A model generated the notes under the pieces. The model was not told the DNA's origin, ran no database searches, and saw nothing but the letters and a program-made list of their open reading frames with translations. Below are positions 17,287-26,956 of a stretch of DNA of 64,000 nt, one piece after another. The stretch comes from Methanobacterium sp. BRmetb2 (GTDB lineage Archaea; Methanobacteriota; Methanobacteria; Methanobacteriales; Methanobacteriaceae): the NCBI GenBank assembly GCA_003491285.1, contig CP022705.1, positions 1,693,501 to 1,757,500 on the forward strand, given 5' to 3'. The stretch's first letter is position 1. The number at the start of each line of letters is the position of its first letter. Made by a program: the position numbers and the translations under genes.

Positions 17287-18152
17287 TGGATACTAAAAAA
17301 TTTGACATGGAAAATGCAGATGTGGCATGGTGTCCCGGTTGTGGAAATTTTTCCATTTTGCAATCACTTAAAAATGCCCTTTTAGATCTTAAAATTAATC
17401 CTAAAAAGCTGGTATTAGTATCAGGAATTGGCCAGGCTGCTAAATTACCTCATTATCTTAGATCAAATGTTTTCAATAGTTTACATGGAAGATCTCTATC
17501 TCCAGCAACTGCCATAAAAGCAGTTAATCCCGAACTTACAGTTATAGATGTAAGTGGGGATGGATGTATGTATGGTGAGGGAGGCAACCATTTCATGCAT
17601 ACCATACGCCGAAATCCGAATATTACAAATATTGTGCACAACAACATGGTTTATGGTCTAACTAAAGGTCAAGCTTCTCCTACCAGCCAAAAAAACTTTG
17701 TAACACCTTTCCAGGTTGATGGAGTTTTTGAAGAACCATTTAATCCACTATCTGTTGCAATAGCTCTTAATTGTTCATTTGTTGCGAGAGCATTTTCTGG
17801 AAATATGGAAAAAACCACAGCAATTATTAAAGAAGCCATAAAACATGAAGGATATTCGTTGGTAGACATATTCCAACCATGTGTGACATTTAATAAGGTA
17901 AATACCTATCAATGGTTCAAAGAGAACACTTATTACCTTGAAGAATCTTATGAACCTTTCAATCAGACCAATGCTTTTGAAAGAGCATCCGAATCAGGTA
18001 AATATCCTTTAGGTATTTTTTATATTAATAGAACTAGAAAGACATTTGAAGATAATTTGGAAGTCTATCAAGAAAATCACATACCAATATATAAAAGGAA
18101 ATTGGAACTGGAGAAGTTAAAAAAATTAATAGACTCAAAGAGAGATTACTAG
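17286..18152 (+). CDS. 2-oxoacid:ferredoxin oxidoreductase, beta subunit (KorB-like)
   Basis: Thiamine-diphosphate-binding subunit. The N terminus has WCPGCGNFSIL, which supplies cysteines for a cluster, and the cofactor motif is GDGCMYGEGGNHFMHTIRRN...NNMVYGLTKGQASPTS. About 288 residues, typical. Start ATG 17286 follows a GGGGGG ribosome site inside the alpha gene. No delta (ferredoxin-like) subunit gene is adjacent, so electrons must pass to a separate carrier. The exact 2-oxoacid is not determinable. Confidence 0.92.
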   Translation: MDTKKFDMENADVAWCPGCGNFSILQSLKNALLDLKINPKKLVLVSGIGQAAKLPHYLRSNVFNSLHGRSLSPATAIKAVNPELTVIDVSGDGCMYGEGGNHFMHTIRRNPNITNIVHNNMVYGLTKGQASPTSQKNFVTPFQVDGVFEEPFNPLSVAIALNCSFVARAFSGNMEKTTAIIKEAIKHEGYSLVDIFQPCVTFNKVNTYQWFKENTYYLEESYEPFNQTNAFERASESGKYPLGIFYINRTRKTFEDNLEVYQENHIPIYKRKLELEKLKKLIDSKRDY

Positions 18153-18303
18153 TTTCAACAGTATTTAGTTGACTGAATTTATTGTTTTAATTACGATAAG
18201 TAATCTCATGAACTTATTTTTGAAGGAATTTAATGAAGTAATTTTTGGACACTTTTTTATATGAATCGTAACCTTCAAATACTATTAACTGACAATATAA
18301 ATA

Positions 18304-18616
<313 letters not shown>

Positions 18617-18758
18617 TATACTAACAGAATTTTGATGGGTATTAAATTCATTTGGCATTAATTTAAAGTATTATGGAAAACATTTATATTTGATAATATC
18701 CAAAGCAATAAATTACCTTTTTCTGATTAACTAAAAAATATATTTAATAATTAATATT

Positions 18759-18843
18759 GCCGGGATGGCCCAGTCTGGTACGGCGTTGGCCTGCTAAGCC
18801 AATGATCCTTTGGATCACACGGGTTCAAATCCCGTTCCCGGCG
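18759..18843 (+). tRNA. tRNA-Ser(GCT)
   Basis: 85-base type II tRNA. The acceptor stem GCCGGGA pairs with TCCCGGC (G discriminator at 18843). The anticodon loop CTGCTAA (anticodon GCT at 18793-18795) reads AGC/AGT. A long variable arm (GATCCTTTGGATC) is typical of serine tRNA, and the T-arm is CGGGTTCAAATCCCG. No encoded CCA and no intron. A/T-rich box at 18734-18748 upstream. Confidence 0.97.
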
Positions 18844-19118
18844 TTCAACTTTTAAAAAAGTCCATAAATCATAGTTTTTAGGCAATTAGTATCTTAATTT
18901 CTGCTAATATTTTTAATTCATTCTTTTATAGTTTATTTAACCATTTTTAATAAAAATGATCATTTTATGTACTATCTAAGTTTACTTGAGATTAATGGGC
19001 TGGATATGTTCACTGTTTTGTAGTTTATTTGATAGTAAAAATTTGTCAGGTACTAATTGTATATAATATGAATAATATAAAAAGAAATAATTATTTAAAT
19101 ATCTAAGGTGGTTACATA
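18844..19118. other. Intergenic region after tRNA-Ser
   Basis: 275 A/T-rich bases between tRNA-Ser and the DUF6790-like gene. Apart from a possible promoter just upstream of the latter, I see no gene or structured element. Confidence 0.5.
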
Positions 19119-19613
19119 ATGGAAATGGTTTATATTTTTTTAGCTGTAACATTAGTGGGAGCTGTTTTACATCTATTTTTAAGTAAAACACCAAAGACAA
19201 AAAATAGAATATTTGAAGTGTTTTTGCTCTGGTTTTTAGTTATAATGGTTGGAATCGGATCCATATGGGCATTTATTGGCCATGTATTCATGTCAAATAT
19301 GACTGCTGCATTGATAGGCTGGCCAGCAGGAAATCCATTTCAGTTAGAAGTAGGAGTTGCAAATTTATCCTTTGGAATTTTAGGGGTGTTATGCTGGAAA
19401 TTCAGAGATAATTTCTGGACAGCAAGTGTAATAGCAATTTCTGTGTTCTATTTGGGGGCAGCTTATATACACATTGTAAATATAATGCAGAGTGGGAACA
19501 TGGCACCAGGAAATGCCGGCTTTGCGTTATACATCGATATTTTAATCCCTATAATTTTATTTGCTCTTTTAATAGCACATAAAATGACCACAAATACCAA
19601 ACTGAAAGAATAG
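19119..19613 (+). CDS. DUF6790-like integral membrane protein
   Basis: 164 residues with four or five hydrophobic spans (about 3-20, 32-60, 80-100, 105-125, 140-158) and conserved-looking polar spots FIGHVFMSN and NPFQLEVGVANLSFGILG. This resembles DUF6790, a membrane family of unknown function found in methanogens and bacteria. Ribosome site AAGGTGG. Stand-alone gene. Confidence 0.65.
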   Translation: MEMVYIFLAVTLVGAVLHLFLSKTPKTKNRIFEVFLLWFLVIMVGIGSIWAFIGHVFMSNMTAALIGWPAGNPFQLEVGVANLSFGILGVLCWKFRDNFWTASVIAISVFYLGAAYIHIVNIMQSGNMAPGNAGFALYIDILIPIILFALLIAHKMTTNTKLKE

Positions 19614-19670
19614 ATTAGGATTTGTAAGAGAAAGAATTCTAATTTAATCTCCTTTTTTAATTATTCATTT

Positions 19671-20846
19671 TTATGATAGCATCTCATGAATGGCTTTGCC
19701 CAGTCTTCTAATTCCTTCTTCAATTTTTTCTTCATCTGAATTTGAAAAGTTAAGTCTCAAATTATTTTTTCCTTCACCATTTACATAAAATGCCTGTCCT
19801 GGGACAAAGGCCACGTTTCTCTTAAGAGCAATATCAAAAAGTTCCAGTGAAGATGTTCCCTCTGGAAGTGTAACCCAGAGAAACATCCCTCCCTCTGGTT
19901 GGGTGTATTTAACTTCCGGTGGAAAAAACTCTTTAATAGCGTCAATCATTTTATTGCGCTGCCTTTTATAGAGTTGCCTTATTTTGGTTATGTGACCGTC
20001 TATTCTATTATCAATTAGGTATTGATAGACAATCCTCTGGGTAAAATAGTTTGAATGAAGGTCTGACGCTTGTTTGGCAATTATCAGCTTTTCCATTATC
20101 TCTTTACCTGCCACTATCCATCCCAGTCTCATGCCGGGGGATACAATTTTAGAAAAAGATCCAAAAAGAATAGAATTATCCAGATAACTCTTAATTGGGG
20201 GAAGATCTTCTCCTAAAAATCTAAGCTCACCATAAGGATTATCTTCAACAAAAATGGTTTCTGAATCGTTTATAATTTCTGCTACTTCTTTTCTCTTTTC
20301 TTTAGAATAACTGATGCCGCTGGGGTTCTGGAAGCTGGTTACAGAGTAAAATAATTTAATTTGTTCTGAATTTAATATATCTTTAAGCTTTCCAGTATCA
20401 ACACCATCTTTCATTAAAGGTATGGAATGGAATTGTGGTTCATAGAGGGAAAAAGACTGTATTGCGGCAAGGTATGTTGGTTTTTCCAGTAAGATGTTGT
20501 CACCTTTATTTACGAAAATTTTGGCTGTAAGGTCAATGCACTGCTGAGACCCGTTGGTTATTAATATATCGTCCTTATTAATTTTTAATCCATTGGAAGA
20601 ATATCGGTTAGCTATATATTCTCTTAATTTTCCATAACCTTCTGTGGTACTGTATTGAAGTGCCGGGCTACCTTCTTCACGAAGTACTTTATCAGTAGCG
20701 ATTGCAATCTCTTCTACTGGAAATGTTTTGGGATTGGGAAGACCTCCTGCAAAGGATATGATCTCTGGATTTTCTGTAACTTTTAAAATTTCCCTAACAA
20801 AGGATCTGGGGACATTTTTAACCCGATCCGCGAATAATTTATTCAT
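19671..20846 (-). CDS. PLP-dependent aminotransferase class I/II (2-aminoadipate/MocR type)
   Basis: 391-residue fold-type I aminotransferase. ISFAGGLPNPKTFP at the N terminus, QYSTTEGYGKLREYI, and EDNPYGELRF are typical of the LysN/multisubstrate group, and the PLP lysine lies in FGSFSKIVSPGMRLGW. The amino acid substrate cannot be fixed from sequence. It is followed on the same strand by an Fe-S protein and a second aminotransferase, but gaps of 20-30 bases make an operon likely. Confidence 0.85.
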   Translation of the reverse strand: MNKLFADRVKNVPRSFVREILKVTENPEIISFAGGLPNPKTFPVEEIAIATDKVLREEGSPALQYSTTEGYGKLREYIANRYSSNGLKINKDDILITNGSQQCIDLTAKIFVNKGDNILLEKPTYLAAIQSFSLYEPQFHSIPLMKDGVDTGKLKDILNSEQIKLFYSVTSFQNPSGISYSKEKRKEVAEIINDSETIFVEDNPYGELRFLGEDLPPIKSYLDNSILFGSFSKIVSPGMRLGWIVAGKEIMEKLIIAKQASDLHSNYFTQRIVYQYLIDNRIDGHITKIRQLYKRQRNKMIDAIKEFFPPEVKYTQPEGGMFLWVTLPEGTSSLELFDIALKRNVAFVPGQAFYVNGEGKNNLRLNFSNSDEEKIEEGIRRLGKAIHEMLS

Positions 20847-20874
20847 TTTGTACCTCTAAAATTGGTTATCAATA

Positions 20875-21702
20875 TTATTTTTTGCTACCATATTTTCTAA
20901 TATGCTTCCAGCTTTTTGTAATCTTATCTGGTCCACTTCTGTGGAAATATATGGATGTATCTTCTCTATTAAATATTTCTCTATCCATACCAACCGGACA
21001 AACTTTTATACAGATTCCACAAGGCGATCTATACTCTTCTCTAAGTTCCTGACTTCTTATGGTACAGGTTATTTTGTCCATAAGTGGTGGAAAATCTCCT
21101 GAATTAGGTATGGCGTCTACAGGGCAGCAATCTGCGCACTTAAGACATCGGATGCAGAGATCATGGGTTTTTAATTCGTCAGATTTAATCGGGGCAGAAG
21201 TGAAAATTGAAGTAAATCTTACCCGTGGCCCATATTCTTTGGTTAAAATTACGTTATTTAAGCCAAAGGAACCTAAACCAGCTAGAAATGCAGCATGTTT
21301 ATGAGAGAAAAATGCGAGAGGTTCGTCAATTAATACGTTAATATCACCATAACCATCTCTCGGCAGAAATATAGATGGATGGCCTTTTTCAGTTAAGAAA
21401 TTAGCTATTTCATAAGCTTTTATATCTAAAAGTATGTTAACTGTGTTATACAATTCATGATAATAAATGCTGGGTGCAGTATCCAGAATTGGAATCTGAA
21501 TAGGGAGACCTATAACCATAACTGTTTTTGCTTCAGGATAAATTGATTGTGGCCAGAAATCTCGGGGTATCCACTCCTGGAACTGGTTGGGAAGTTCGGA
21601 GGGAGGATTTTCCCATCTATCAACACCTGCAAAACCGACTAGGGGAATACCAAGTTCCCGACATTTATCCTTGGCATCGTTTTTTAATGTTTCAGATTCC
21701 AT
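20875..21702 (-). CDS. 4Fe-4S protein related to epoxyqueuosine reductase (QueG-like)
   Basis: 275 residues. The C-terminal ferredoxin-like domain has CIRCLKCADCCP (about 185-196) and the second set in CGICIKVCP (about 247-255), enough for two [4Fe-4S] clusters. The N-terminal part (ELGIPLVGFAGVDR, YPEAKTVMVIGLPI, AGLGSFGLNNVILT) resembles QueG and relatives that act with corrinoids. No HEAT repeats as in full QueG. True substrate unknown; the archaeal role in queuosine is doubtful. Confidence 0.7.
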   Translation of the reverse strand: MESETLKNDAKDKCRELGIPLVGFAGVDRWENPPSELPNQFQEWIPRDFWPQSIYPEAKTVMVIGLPIQIPILDTAPSIYYHELYNTVNILLDIKAYEIANFLTEKGHPSIFLPRDGYGDINVLIDEPLAFFSHKHAAFLAGLGSFGLNNVILTKEYGPRVRFTSIFTSAPIKSDELKTHDLCIRCLKCADCCPVDAIPNSGDFPPLMDKITCTIRSQELREEYRSPCGICIKVCPVGMDREIFNREDTSIYFHRSGPDKITKSWKHIRKYGSKK

Positions 21703-21723
21703 TTTAATTATCCATCTTATTCT

Positions 21724-22839
21724 TTAATGTTTTAATGACTCAAGACGATCCATAGCTTCTTCTATCTTTTCATAAGACGTGGCATAAGACATTCTAACAT
21801 AATCAGTACTATATTCTCCGAAAGAATCACCTGGAACGACTATAACTCCATTTTCCAGTGCATTTTCCACATATTTTCCTGCATTCTCCATGTGGGGAAA
21901 TACGTAGAATGCACCTCTCGGTGTAACGCAGGAAATTCCCATATCTCTTAAACGTTTTAGGATAAGATCTCTTCTTCTTTCAAATTCAGAGACCATATTT
22001 TGAACAGAATTTTGAGGACCTCTTAATGCTTCCAGTGCAGCTACTTGTGAAATGGAACTGGCACACGCAGTGTTATATTGATGAATTTTTAGTAATTCCT
22101 CAATAATCTCATTTTCTGCAGCAGCATAAGCTATCCTAAAACCAGTCATGGCATAAGTTTTAGAGAAACCATTTATAGTAATCACATTATCTGAGAATTC
22201 ACCAAAACTGTAATGTTTGCCTTCATAAATTATCTTTTCATATATCTCGTCAGAAATTATGTGAAAATCATGATCATCTGCCAATTCAGCAATACCTCGA
22301 ATGTCCGATTTTTCCATTACACTACCAGTTGGATTAGCTGGAGAATTGACTATGATAGCTTTGGTATGCTGACTAATTTTTTCATTAACATCGTTCACAG
22401 TCATTCTAAACTCATTTTCTTCTTCTAATTTAACTGGAACAGGTTCAGCTTCAGCAAGCTTTACACATGCACCGTAGGAGACAAAACCCGGGTCCGGAAT
22501 TAAAACCTCATCGCCGCGTTCCACTAAAACGTGGGTACACATATGCAAGGCTTCACTAGCTCCAACAGTTACTATAATGGACTCTGGATCTGAATTTATA
22601 TTATTTTCATTTTTCAGTTTATCTGATATTGCCTCTCTAAGCTCCATAGTTCCCTTATTTACCGTGTAATGAGTAAATCCATCATCCATAGCGTTTTTTG
22701 CTGCTTCAATTATGTGGGGTGGAGTATCAAAATCAGGCTCTCCAAGACCCAAATTAATAGTATCTTCTGTTGTAAGTTCAAACATTTTTCTAATACCTGA
22801 AAGATCAATTGAACTAACTCTCTTTGATGGTTTAAACAT
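21724..22839 (-). CDS. Pyridoxal phosphate-dependent aminotransferase (aspartate aminotransferase family)
   Basis: 371-residue class I aminotransferase. Motifs: LGLGEPDFDTPPHI near the N terminus, HYTVNKGTMELREAI, NSPANPTGSVM, ISDEIYEKIIYEG, and the PLP lysine in INGFSKTYAMTGFRIAY, with a final Arg in YVRMSYAT that binds the carboxylate. Likely an aspartate- or aromatic-type enzyme. First gene of the three-gene minus-strand cluster; ribosome site AGGTGA. Confidence 0.9.
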   Translation of the reverse strand: MFKPSKRVSSIDLSGIRKMFELTTEDTINLGLGEPDFDTPPHIIEAAKNAMDDGFTHYTVNKGTMELREAISDKLKNENNINSDPESIIVTVGASEALHMCTHVLVERGDEVLIPDPGFVSYGACVKLAEAEPVPVKLEEENEFRMTVNDVNEKISQHTKAIIVNSPANPTGSVMEKSDIRGIAELADDHDFHIISDEIYEKIIYEGKHYSFGEFSDNVITINGFSKTYAMTGFRIAYAAAENEIIEELLKIHQYNTACASSISQVAALEALRGPQNSVQNMVSEFERRRDLILKRLRDMGISCVTPRGAFYVFPHMENAGKYVENALENGVIVVPGDSFGEYSTDYVRMSYATSYEKIEEAMDRLESLKH

Positions 22840-22934
22840 TTAATCACCTTCATAACTATTTTTACATAATCAAAATGACTTTAATTAAATATTTTTGTTA
22901 TAAAATTTATTTTCAAATATACTAATGAAATTAA

Positions 22935-24491
22935 TTAAATACAACTACCACATTTATAGCAGCCATATTCTTCACACCACCCAGTCATTTCCCCTTTAAA
23001 CATTTTTTTATATTCTTTTTTAATAAATTCGTTATTAACACCAACATCTATATTTTTCCAGGGTAATTCACTTTCCAGGCTATACATCATGGTTTTTTCA
23101 TGTTTTTCCCATTCTTTTAGGTTTATTCGGGATTGCCATGATTTTTCAATAAGATTTCCCAGTTTGCTACTTCCCACAGATAAAATATACTGGATAAATG
23201 CACCTTTAAGATTTTCAATTTTAAAGGATTTATAACCTAAATTCTTATTAATAAAACTTATTTTAGATTTAACATCATCGTAGTTAAACTTTTCCCACTG
23301 GAGGGGAGTGTGGGGTTTGGGAATCAAGGGATTGAAACTTAACTTAACCATATTCTTTTTAGGGGCAATTTTTCTAAGATTATTAATCAGTTCTAACATT
23401 TCCTTCAAGTCTTCCAGTGACTCATGAGGAGTGCCAATTAAAAAATAATATTTAATGTTCATATTCTTATCAAAAACCATTTTACTGACATTAAAAAGCT
23501 TATCATCGCTGATGTCCTTGTTTAAACTCCTCCTAATTAAACATGTTGATTCAGGAGCCAGTGTTACAGTTTTAAGACCGCTTTTGCCTAGAGAATCTAT
23601 TAATTTCTCTGTAACGGTTTCAATTCGCAGTGAAGGTGTGGTTAAATTGAAATCCATTTCTAGTAAATTTTCACATAATTCATCTATTTTAGAGTAGTCA
23701 GAAACTGCAGCACCTATTAATGCAATTTTATTTAATCCAGTGGCATTTCTTCCTTTTTCAGCAATTTTTAACAGTTTTTTAAGTGAAGTTTCTCTACGGG
23801 GACGGTATAAATACCCCGACATGCAAAATCTACAGCCCCTGGTACAGCCCCGGGATACTTCCAGTAAAAATGCATGGCCAAAGGCAGGAATAAACCTTTT
23901 ATCCGATGTTTCTGGAACAACTTGCCTTACTGGATGGCAGGCATCATCCACATCCTTAACAATATTCCGTTTTACAGGATTATCCGGCACATAAACCCCT
24001 TTAATATCCATAAAAGCTTCAATATTCTTTCTAGGATCATCCAATTCCATGTACACATCCAGTACTTCGTCTAGAATTACCTCGGCCTCACCAACAATGA
24101 AAAGGTCAACGAATTTAGTCATGGGTAAAGGATTTGCTGTTGCACACGGGCCACCAGCAATTACAAAAGGATCTCTAGAGGCACGATCACCACATTTAAT
24201 AGGTATGTTTCCTTTATTTAACATGGATAGGACGTTGAAGTAGTCTTGTTCATATTGCAGTGAAAAACTTATGATGTCAAAATTTTTTAATGGAGTGTTG
24301 GACTCTAAACTTTTGTGATAAGGATAAACAACTCGTTCACAGTATACGTCCTCTCTGGAATTTAGAAAATCATAAATGATATGATAACCAAGGGATGACA
24401 TGGCTGTTTTGTAGAGGTTAGGATAACATGAGGCAAATCTCACATCCACTTTGCGGGGATCCTTTTGCACTACATTGTGTTCAATTAGCAT
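22935..24491 (-). CDS. Radical SAM protein with B12-binding-like N terminus
   Basis: About 518 residues from ATG 24491 (MLIEHNVVQKDPRK). The N-terminal 130 residues look like a B12-binding-type Rossmann domain (SSLGYHIIYDFL, IISFSLQYEQDYFNVLSML). The radical SAM motif CTRGCRFC lies near residue 220, followed by the TIM-barrel signals APESTCLIRRSLNK and YYFLIGTPHESLEDL. The C terminus ends in a Cys cluster (CEEYGCYKCGSC) that could hold a second cluster. Family common in methanogens; reaction unknown. Confidence 0.85.
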   Translation of the reverse strand: MLIEHNVVQKDPRKVDVRFASCYPNLYKTAMSSLGYHIIYDFLNSREDVYCERVVYPYHKSLESNTPLKNFDIISFSLQYEQDYFNVLSMLNKGNIPIKCGDRASRDPFVIAGGPCATANPLPMTKFVDLFIVGEAEVILDEVLDVYMELDDPRKNIEAFMDIKGVYVPDNPVKRNIVKDVDDACHPVRQVVPETSDKRFIPAFGHAFLLEVSRGCTRGCRFCMSGYLYRPRRETSLKKLLKIAEKGRNATGLNKIALIGAAVSDYSKIDELCENLLEMDFNLTTPSLRIETVTEKLIDSLGKSGLKTVTLAPESTCLIRRSLNKDISDDKLFNVSKMVFDKNMNIKYYFLIGTPHESLEDLKEMLELINNLRKIAPKKNMVKLSFNPLIPKPHTPLQWEKFNYDDVKSKISFINKNLGYKSFKIENLKGAFIQYILSVGSSKLGNLIEKSWQSRINLKEWEKHEKTMMYSLESELPWKNIDVGVNNEFIKKEYKKMFKGEMTGWCEEYGCYKCGSCI

Positions 24492-24589
24492 AATGATTAT
24501 AATTTGATTTAACCATATAATCAAAATATCTAAAAATTAGGATTAATTTAAACCATCACTATTTAAAAAAAATTTAGGAAACAAAAATA

Positions 24590-25057
24590 ATGCAATTAAA
24601 CTATAAAAAAGTTGCTGTAGGCGGTACCTTTGATAAATTCCATAAGGGCCATGAACAATTACTCAATACAGCCTTTCAGATTGGTGAAAAGGTCATAATT
24701 GGTGTCACCTCCACTGAATTTGGTGGGCAAAAGGGGGATGTTGAATCCTGTGCAGCCCGGATGACCAATCTAAAAAATTTCTTAAAAGATTATCCAAAAA
24801 AATATGAAGTAATGAGATTAACTAACTCATATGGTACAACCATATATGATAATACATTTGATGCAATTGTGGTAAGTAGAGAAACTGAAAGCACGGCTTA
24901 TAAAATCAATGAAATTCGTAAAGAGAAAGATATGAAGCCGTTAGCTGTTATTGTTATTGATACTGTTTTTGCTGAAGATGGAGAACCAATATCTTCAACA
25001 CGTATAAGGAAAGGCGAAATCAACTTTGAAGGCAAAATATTAGATAAAAAACCATAA
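24590..25057 (+). CDS. coaD: Phosphopantetheine adenylyltransferase, archaeal type
   Basis: Makes dephospho-CoA from 4'-phosphopantetheine and ATP. The nucleotidyltransferase motif GGTFDKFHKGHEQLL (HxGH) is at residues 12-26, and the second motif SSTRIRKGEI is near the C terminus. 155 residues, as in other archaeal PPATs, which differ from bacterial CoaD. Divergent from the radical SAM gene; the ITPase-like gene follows 28 bases downstream. Confidence 0.93.
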   Translation: MQLNYKKVAVGGTFDKFHKGHEQLLNTAFQIGEKVIIGVTSTEFGGQKGDVESCAARMTNLKNFLKDYPKKYEVMRLTNSYGTTIYDNTFDAIVVSRETESTAYKINEIRKEKDMKPLAVIVIDTVFAEDGEPISSTRIRKGEINFEGKILDKKP

Positions 25058-25085
25058 AGCTTTGAATAATTATAAAGGTGAAGAT

Positions 25086-25610
25086 ATGAAAGTGGTCGTG
25101 GGGTCAAAAAATCCAGTAAAGGTTAAAGCAACGAAGAATGTATTAGAAAAACTTTATGGGGAAGTAGAAATTGATTCAGCAGACGTGGATTCTCAAGTCC
25201 CGTCACAACCGTTTGGAATTGATCAAACCATTGAAGGTGCTATAAACCGGGCTAAAAATGCTTACAATTCAGATTATGATTTAGGTGTAGGTATAGAATC
25301 GGGTCTAATGGAAACACCACACACTATAACAGGATATATTGATCTGCAGTGGTGCGCTATATATGATGGTGAAAAGGTAACAATTGGAGTTAGTGCTGGA
25401 TTTGAATATCCACCTACTGTGATCAAAGAGGTTCTTAGTGGTAAGGAAGTGGGAGATGTAATGGATGAAGTAACTGGTGTGGATAATTTGGGAGAAAAAA
25501 CTGGGGCCATAAGTTATTTTACTAAGGGGGTACTGGATCGTACTGGAAATACTGAACAATGTGTTTTGATGGCGATTATACCAAAAATAAATACTAACAT
25601 CTATTTTTAA
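25086..25610 (+). CDS. Inosine/xanthosine triphosphatase (YjjX/NTPase family)
   Basis: House-cleaning nucleotidase removing non-canonical ITP/XTP. Begins MKVVVGSKNPVKVKATK, with DQTIEGAINRAKNAY and GVGIESGLME further in, all typical. About 174 residues from ATG 25086 (ribosome site AAAGGTGAAG). Follows coaD in the same direction. The 3' end overlaps the convergent membrane gene by 17 bases. Confidence 0.9.
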   Translation: MKVVVGSKNPVKVKATKNVLEKLYGEVEIDSADVDSQVPSQPFGIDQTIEGAINRAKNAYNSDYDLGVGIESGLMETPHTITGYIDLQWCAIYDGEKVTIGVSAGFEYPPTVIKEVLSGKEVGDVMDEVTGVDNLGEKTGAISYFTKGVLDRTGNTEQCVLMAIIPKINTNIYF

Positions 25611-26703
25611 TTATCTTATTAGAACCAGTTGCTAATATTAATGCAGTTAAAATTATTATTTCTAAAGGTAATGTCAACAATCCAAATAAAAACCCGTTTA
25701 AGGGGATTAATGATACATATATTATTGTCATTACTGATGAAAATAATATTAAAATCGAATTTATCCATATATTGTTTCTTTTAAAGATATATAAGCCGAC
25801 AGGAATTATTATTGGAAAACCAATGAATAAAACTCTATAAATATCCGTAGAAATCAAAATTTGCAGGAATATTAAAGGCAGAATATAAAGAGATTTTTTC
25901 AGAAATCTATTATCAATATATTTTATACCATAAAAAAACATGATCCACAAAGTTCCAAATGCTAAATAAGGATTTTTAAACATATTATTTGCAGTTAAAT
26001 GATAGATCAATATATTATTAATAGTATTTAATGAGAAATAATCTGTAAATCCATAATGGAACCTAATAACAAAGAAAACAATTAGGATTGGTATTAATAT
26101 TAAAAATGTTTTTTTTAATGCAATTTTTAAATTAGCTTGTTCTAACTTATACAAAAAAAAGAGCGGTATAGTAAAAAGTATTGTTTCTTTATTCAAAATT
26201 CCTATAAGCATAACAATGAAAAATAACCCATCTCTTTCGCTTAAAATAAAATAAAATGCTAAAGCAATGAATAAAAAAGATAAATTATCTACCAGTGCGA
26301 TGTCATAAAGAGAGTAAATAACTGTTGGAGCAGAAAGAAATATTAAAACTCCTAAAAAACTAATTAATGAATTAAACTTTAACCTTTTCATATAATAATA
26401 AAACACGATCGCAGTCAAGAAAAGAGAGGAAGTATTTATGAGAAAAAATCCAGCCAATTTCTTTAGTGGGAGTAAGAAGACAATGAGTGGAGTTAATATG
26501 CGGTAGGTGTATGGTGCTAATGTTGATTTAAATGGCGATAACGACATTTGATAATAAATAAAAGAATCGTATATTAGAATTTTTGAAAATTTGGGGATGA
26601 GATTAAATCCAATAAATAATATCAAGGATAAAAATAATATAGTGCCAATAGATACGCTAATTAATTGAAATTTTGGTTTAAATAAAATACATTTTATAGT
26701 CAT
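25594..26703 (-). CDS. Polytopic membrane protein, GT-C glycosyltransferase-like
   Basis: 369 residues, about ten hydrophobic spans. The first extracytoplasmic loop carries ILIYDSFIYYQMS followed by APYTYRILTPLIVFLLP, the kind of acidic loop found in polyprenol-linked GT-C enzymes, and the middle has the cytoplasmic loop GILNKETILFTIPL. This suggests a sugar transferase using a lipid-linked donor; no specific family is certain. Located immediately before the two oligosaccharyltransferase genes on the opposite strand, so a glycosylation role is plausible. Confidence 0.55.
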   Translation of the reverse strand: MTIKCILFKPKFQLISVSIGTILFLSLILFIGFNLIPKFSKILIYDSFIYYQMSLSPFKSTLAPYTYRILTPLIVFLLPLKKLAGFFLINTSSLFLTAIVFYYYMKRLKFNSLISFLGVLIFLSAPTVIYSLYDIALVDNLSFLFIALAFYFILSERDGLFFIVMLIGILNKETILFTIPLFFLYKLEQANLKIALKKTFLILIPILIVFFVIRFHYGFTDYFSLNTINNILIYHLTANNMFKNPYLAFGTLWIMFFYGIKYIDNRFLKKSLYILPLIFLQILISTDIYRVLFIGFPIIIPVGLYIFKRNNIWINSILILFSSVMTIIYVSLIPLNGFLFGLLTLPLEIIILTALILATGSNKIIKNRC

Positions 26704-26956
26704 ATCTTTTATTCTTGATCTTAATATATTGATTAAATTAATTTTTTAATTTATTAAAACTTTTTTATAATTGAAACTTGTAGGAATAATTTAAATCCTT
26801 TTTACTTAAAAATTCAATCATTATTTAAAATTATTTTAATCTTTTAAACTACAAAATTAAATAATATTGTTTATAAATGAACATTATGTGACGTTTAATC
26901 GGTTTAACTATTTATCAAAAAAAATCTACTACTATTCAATTAATAAATGTGAGTAT

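Noticed and set aside
26867..26956. Upstream in-frame start of the first OST gene
   Set aside because: The 30 additional residues lack a membrane-compatible N terminus and the ATG at 26957 gives the usual short start before the first span.
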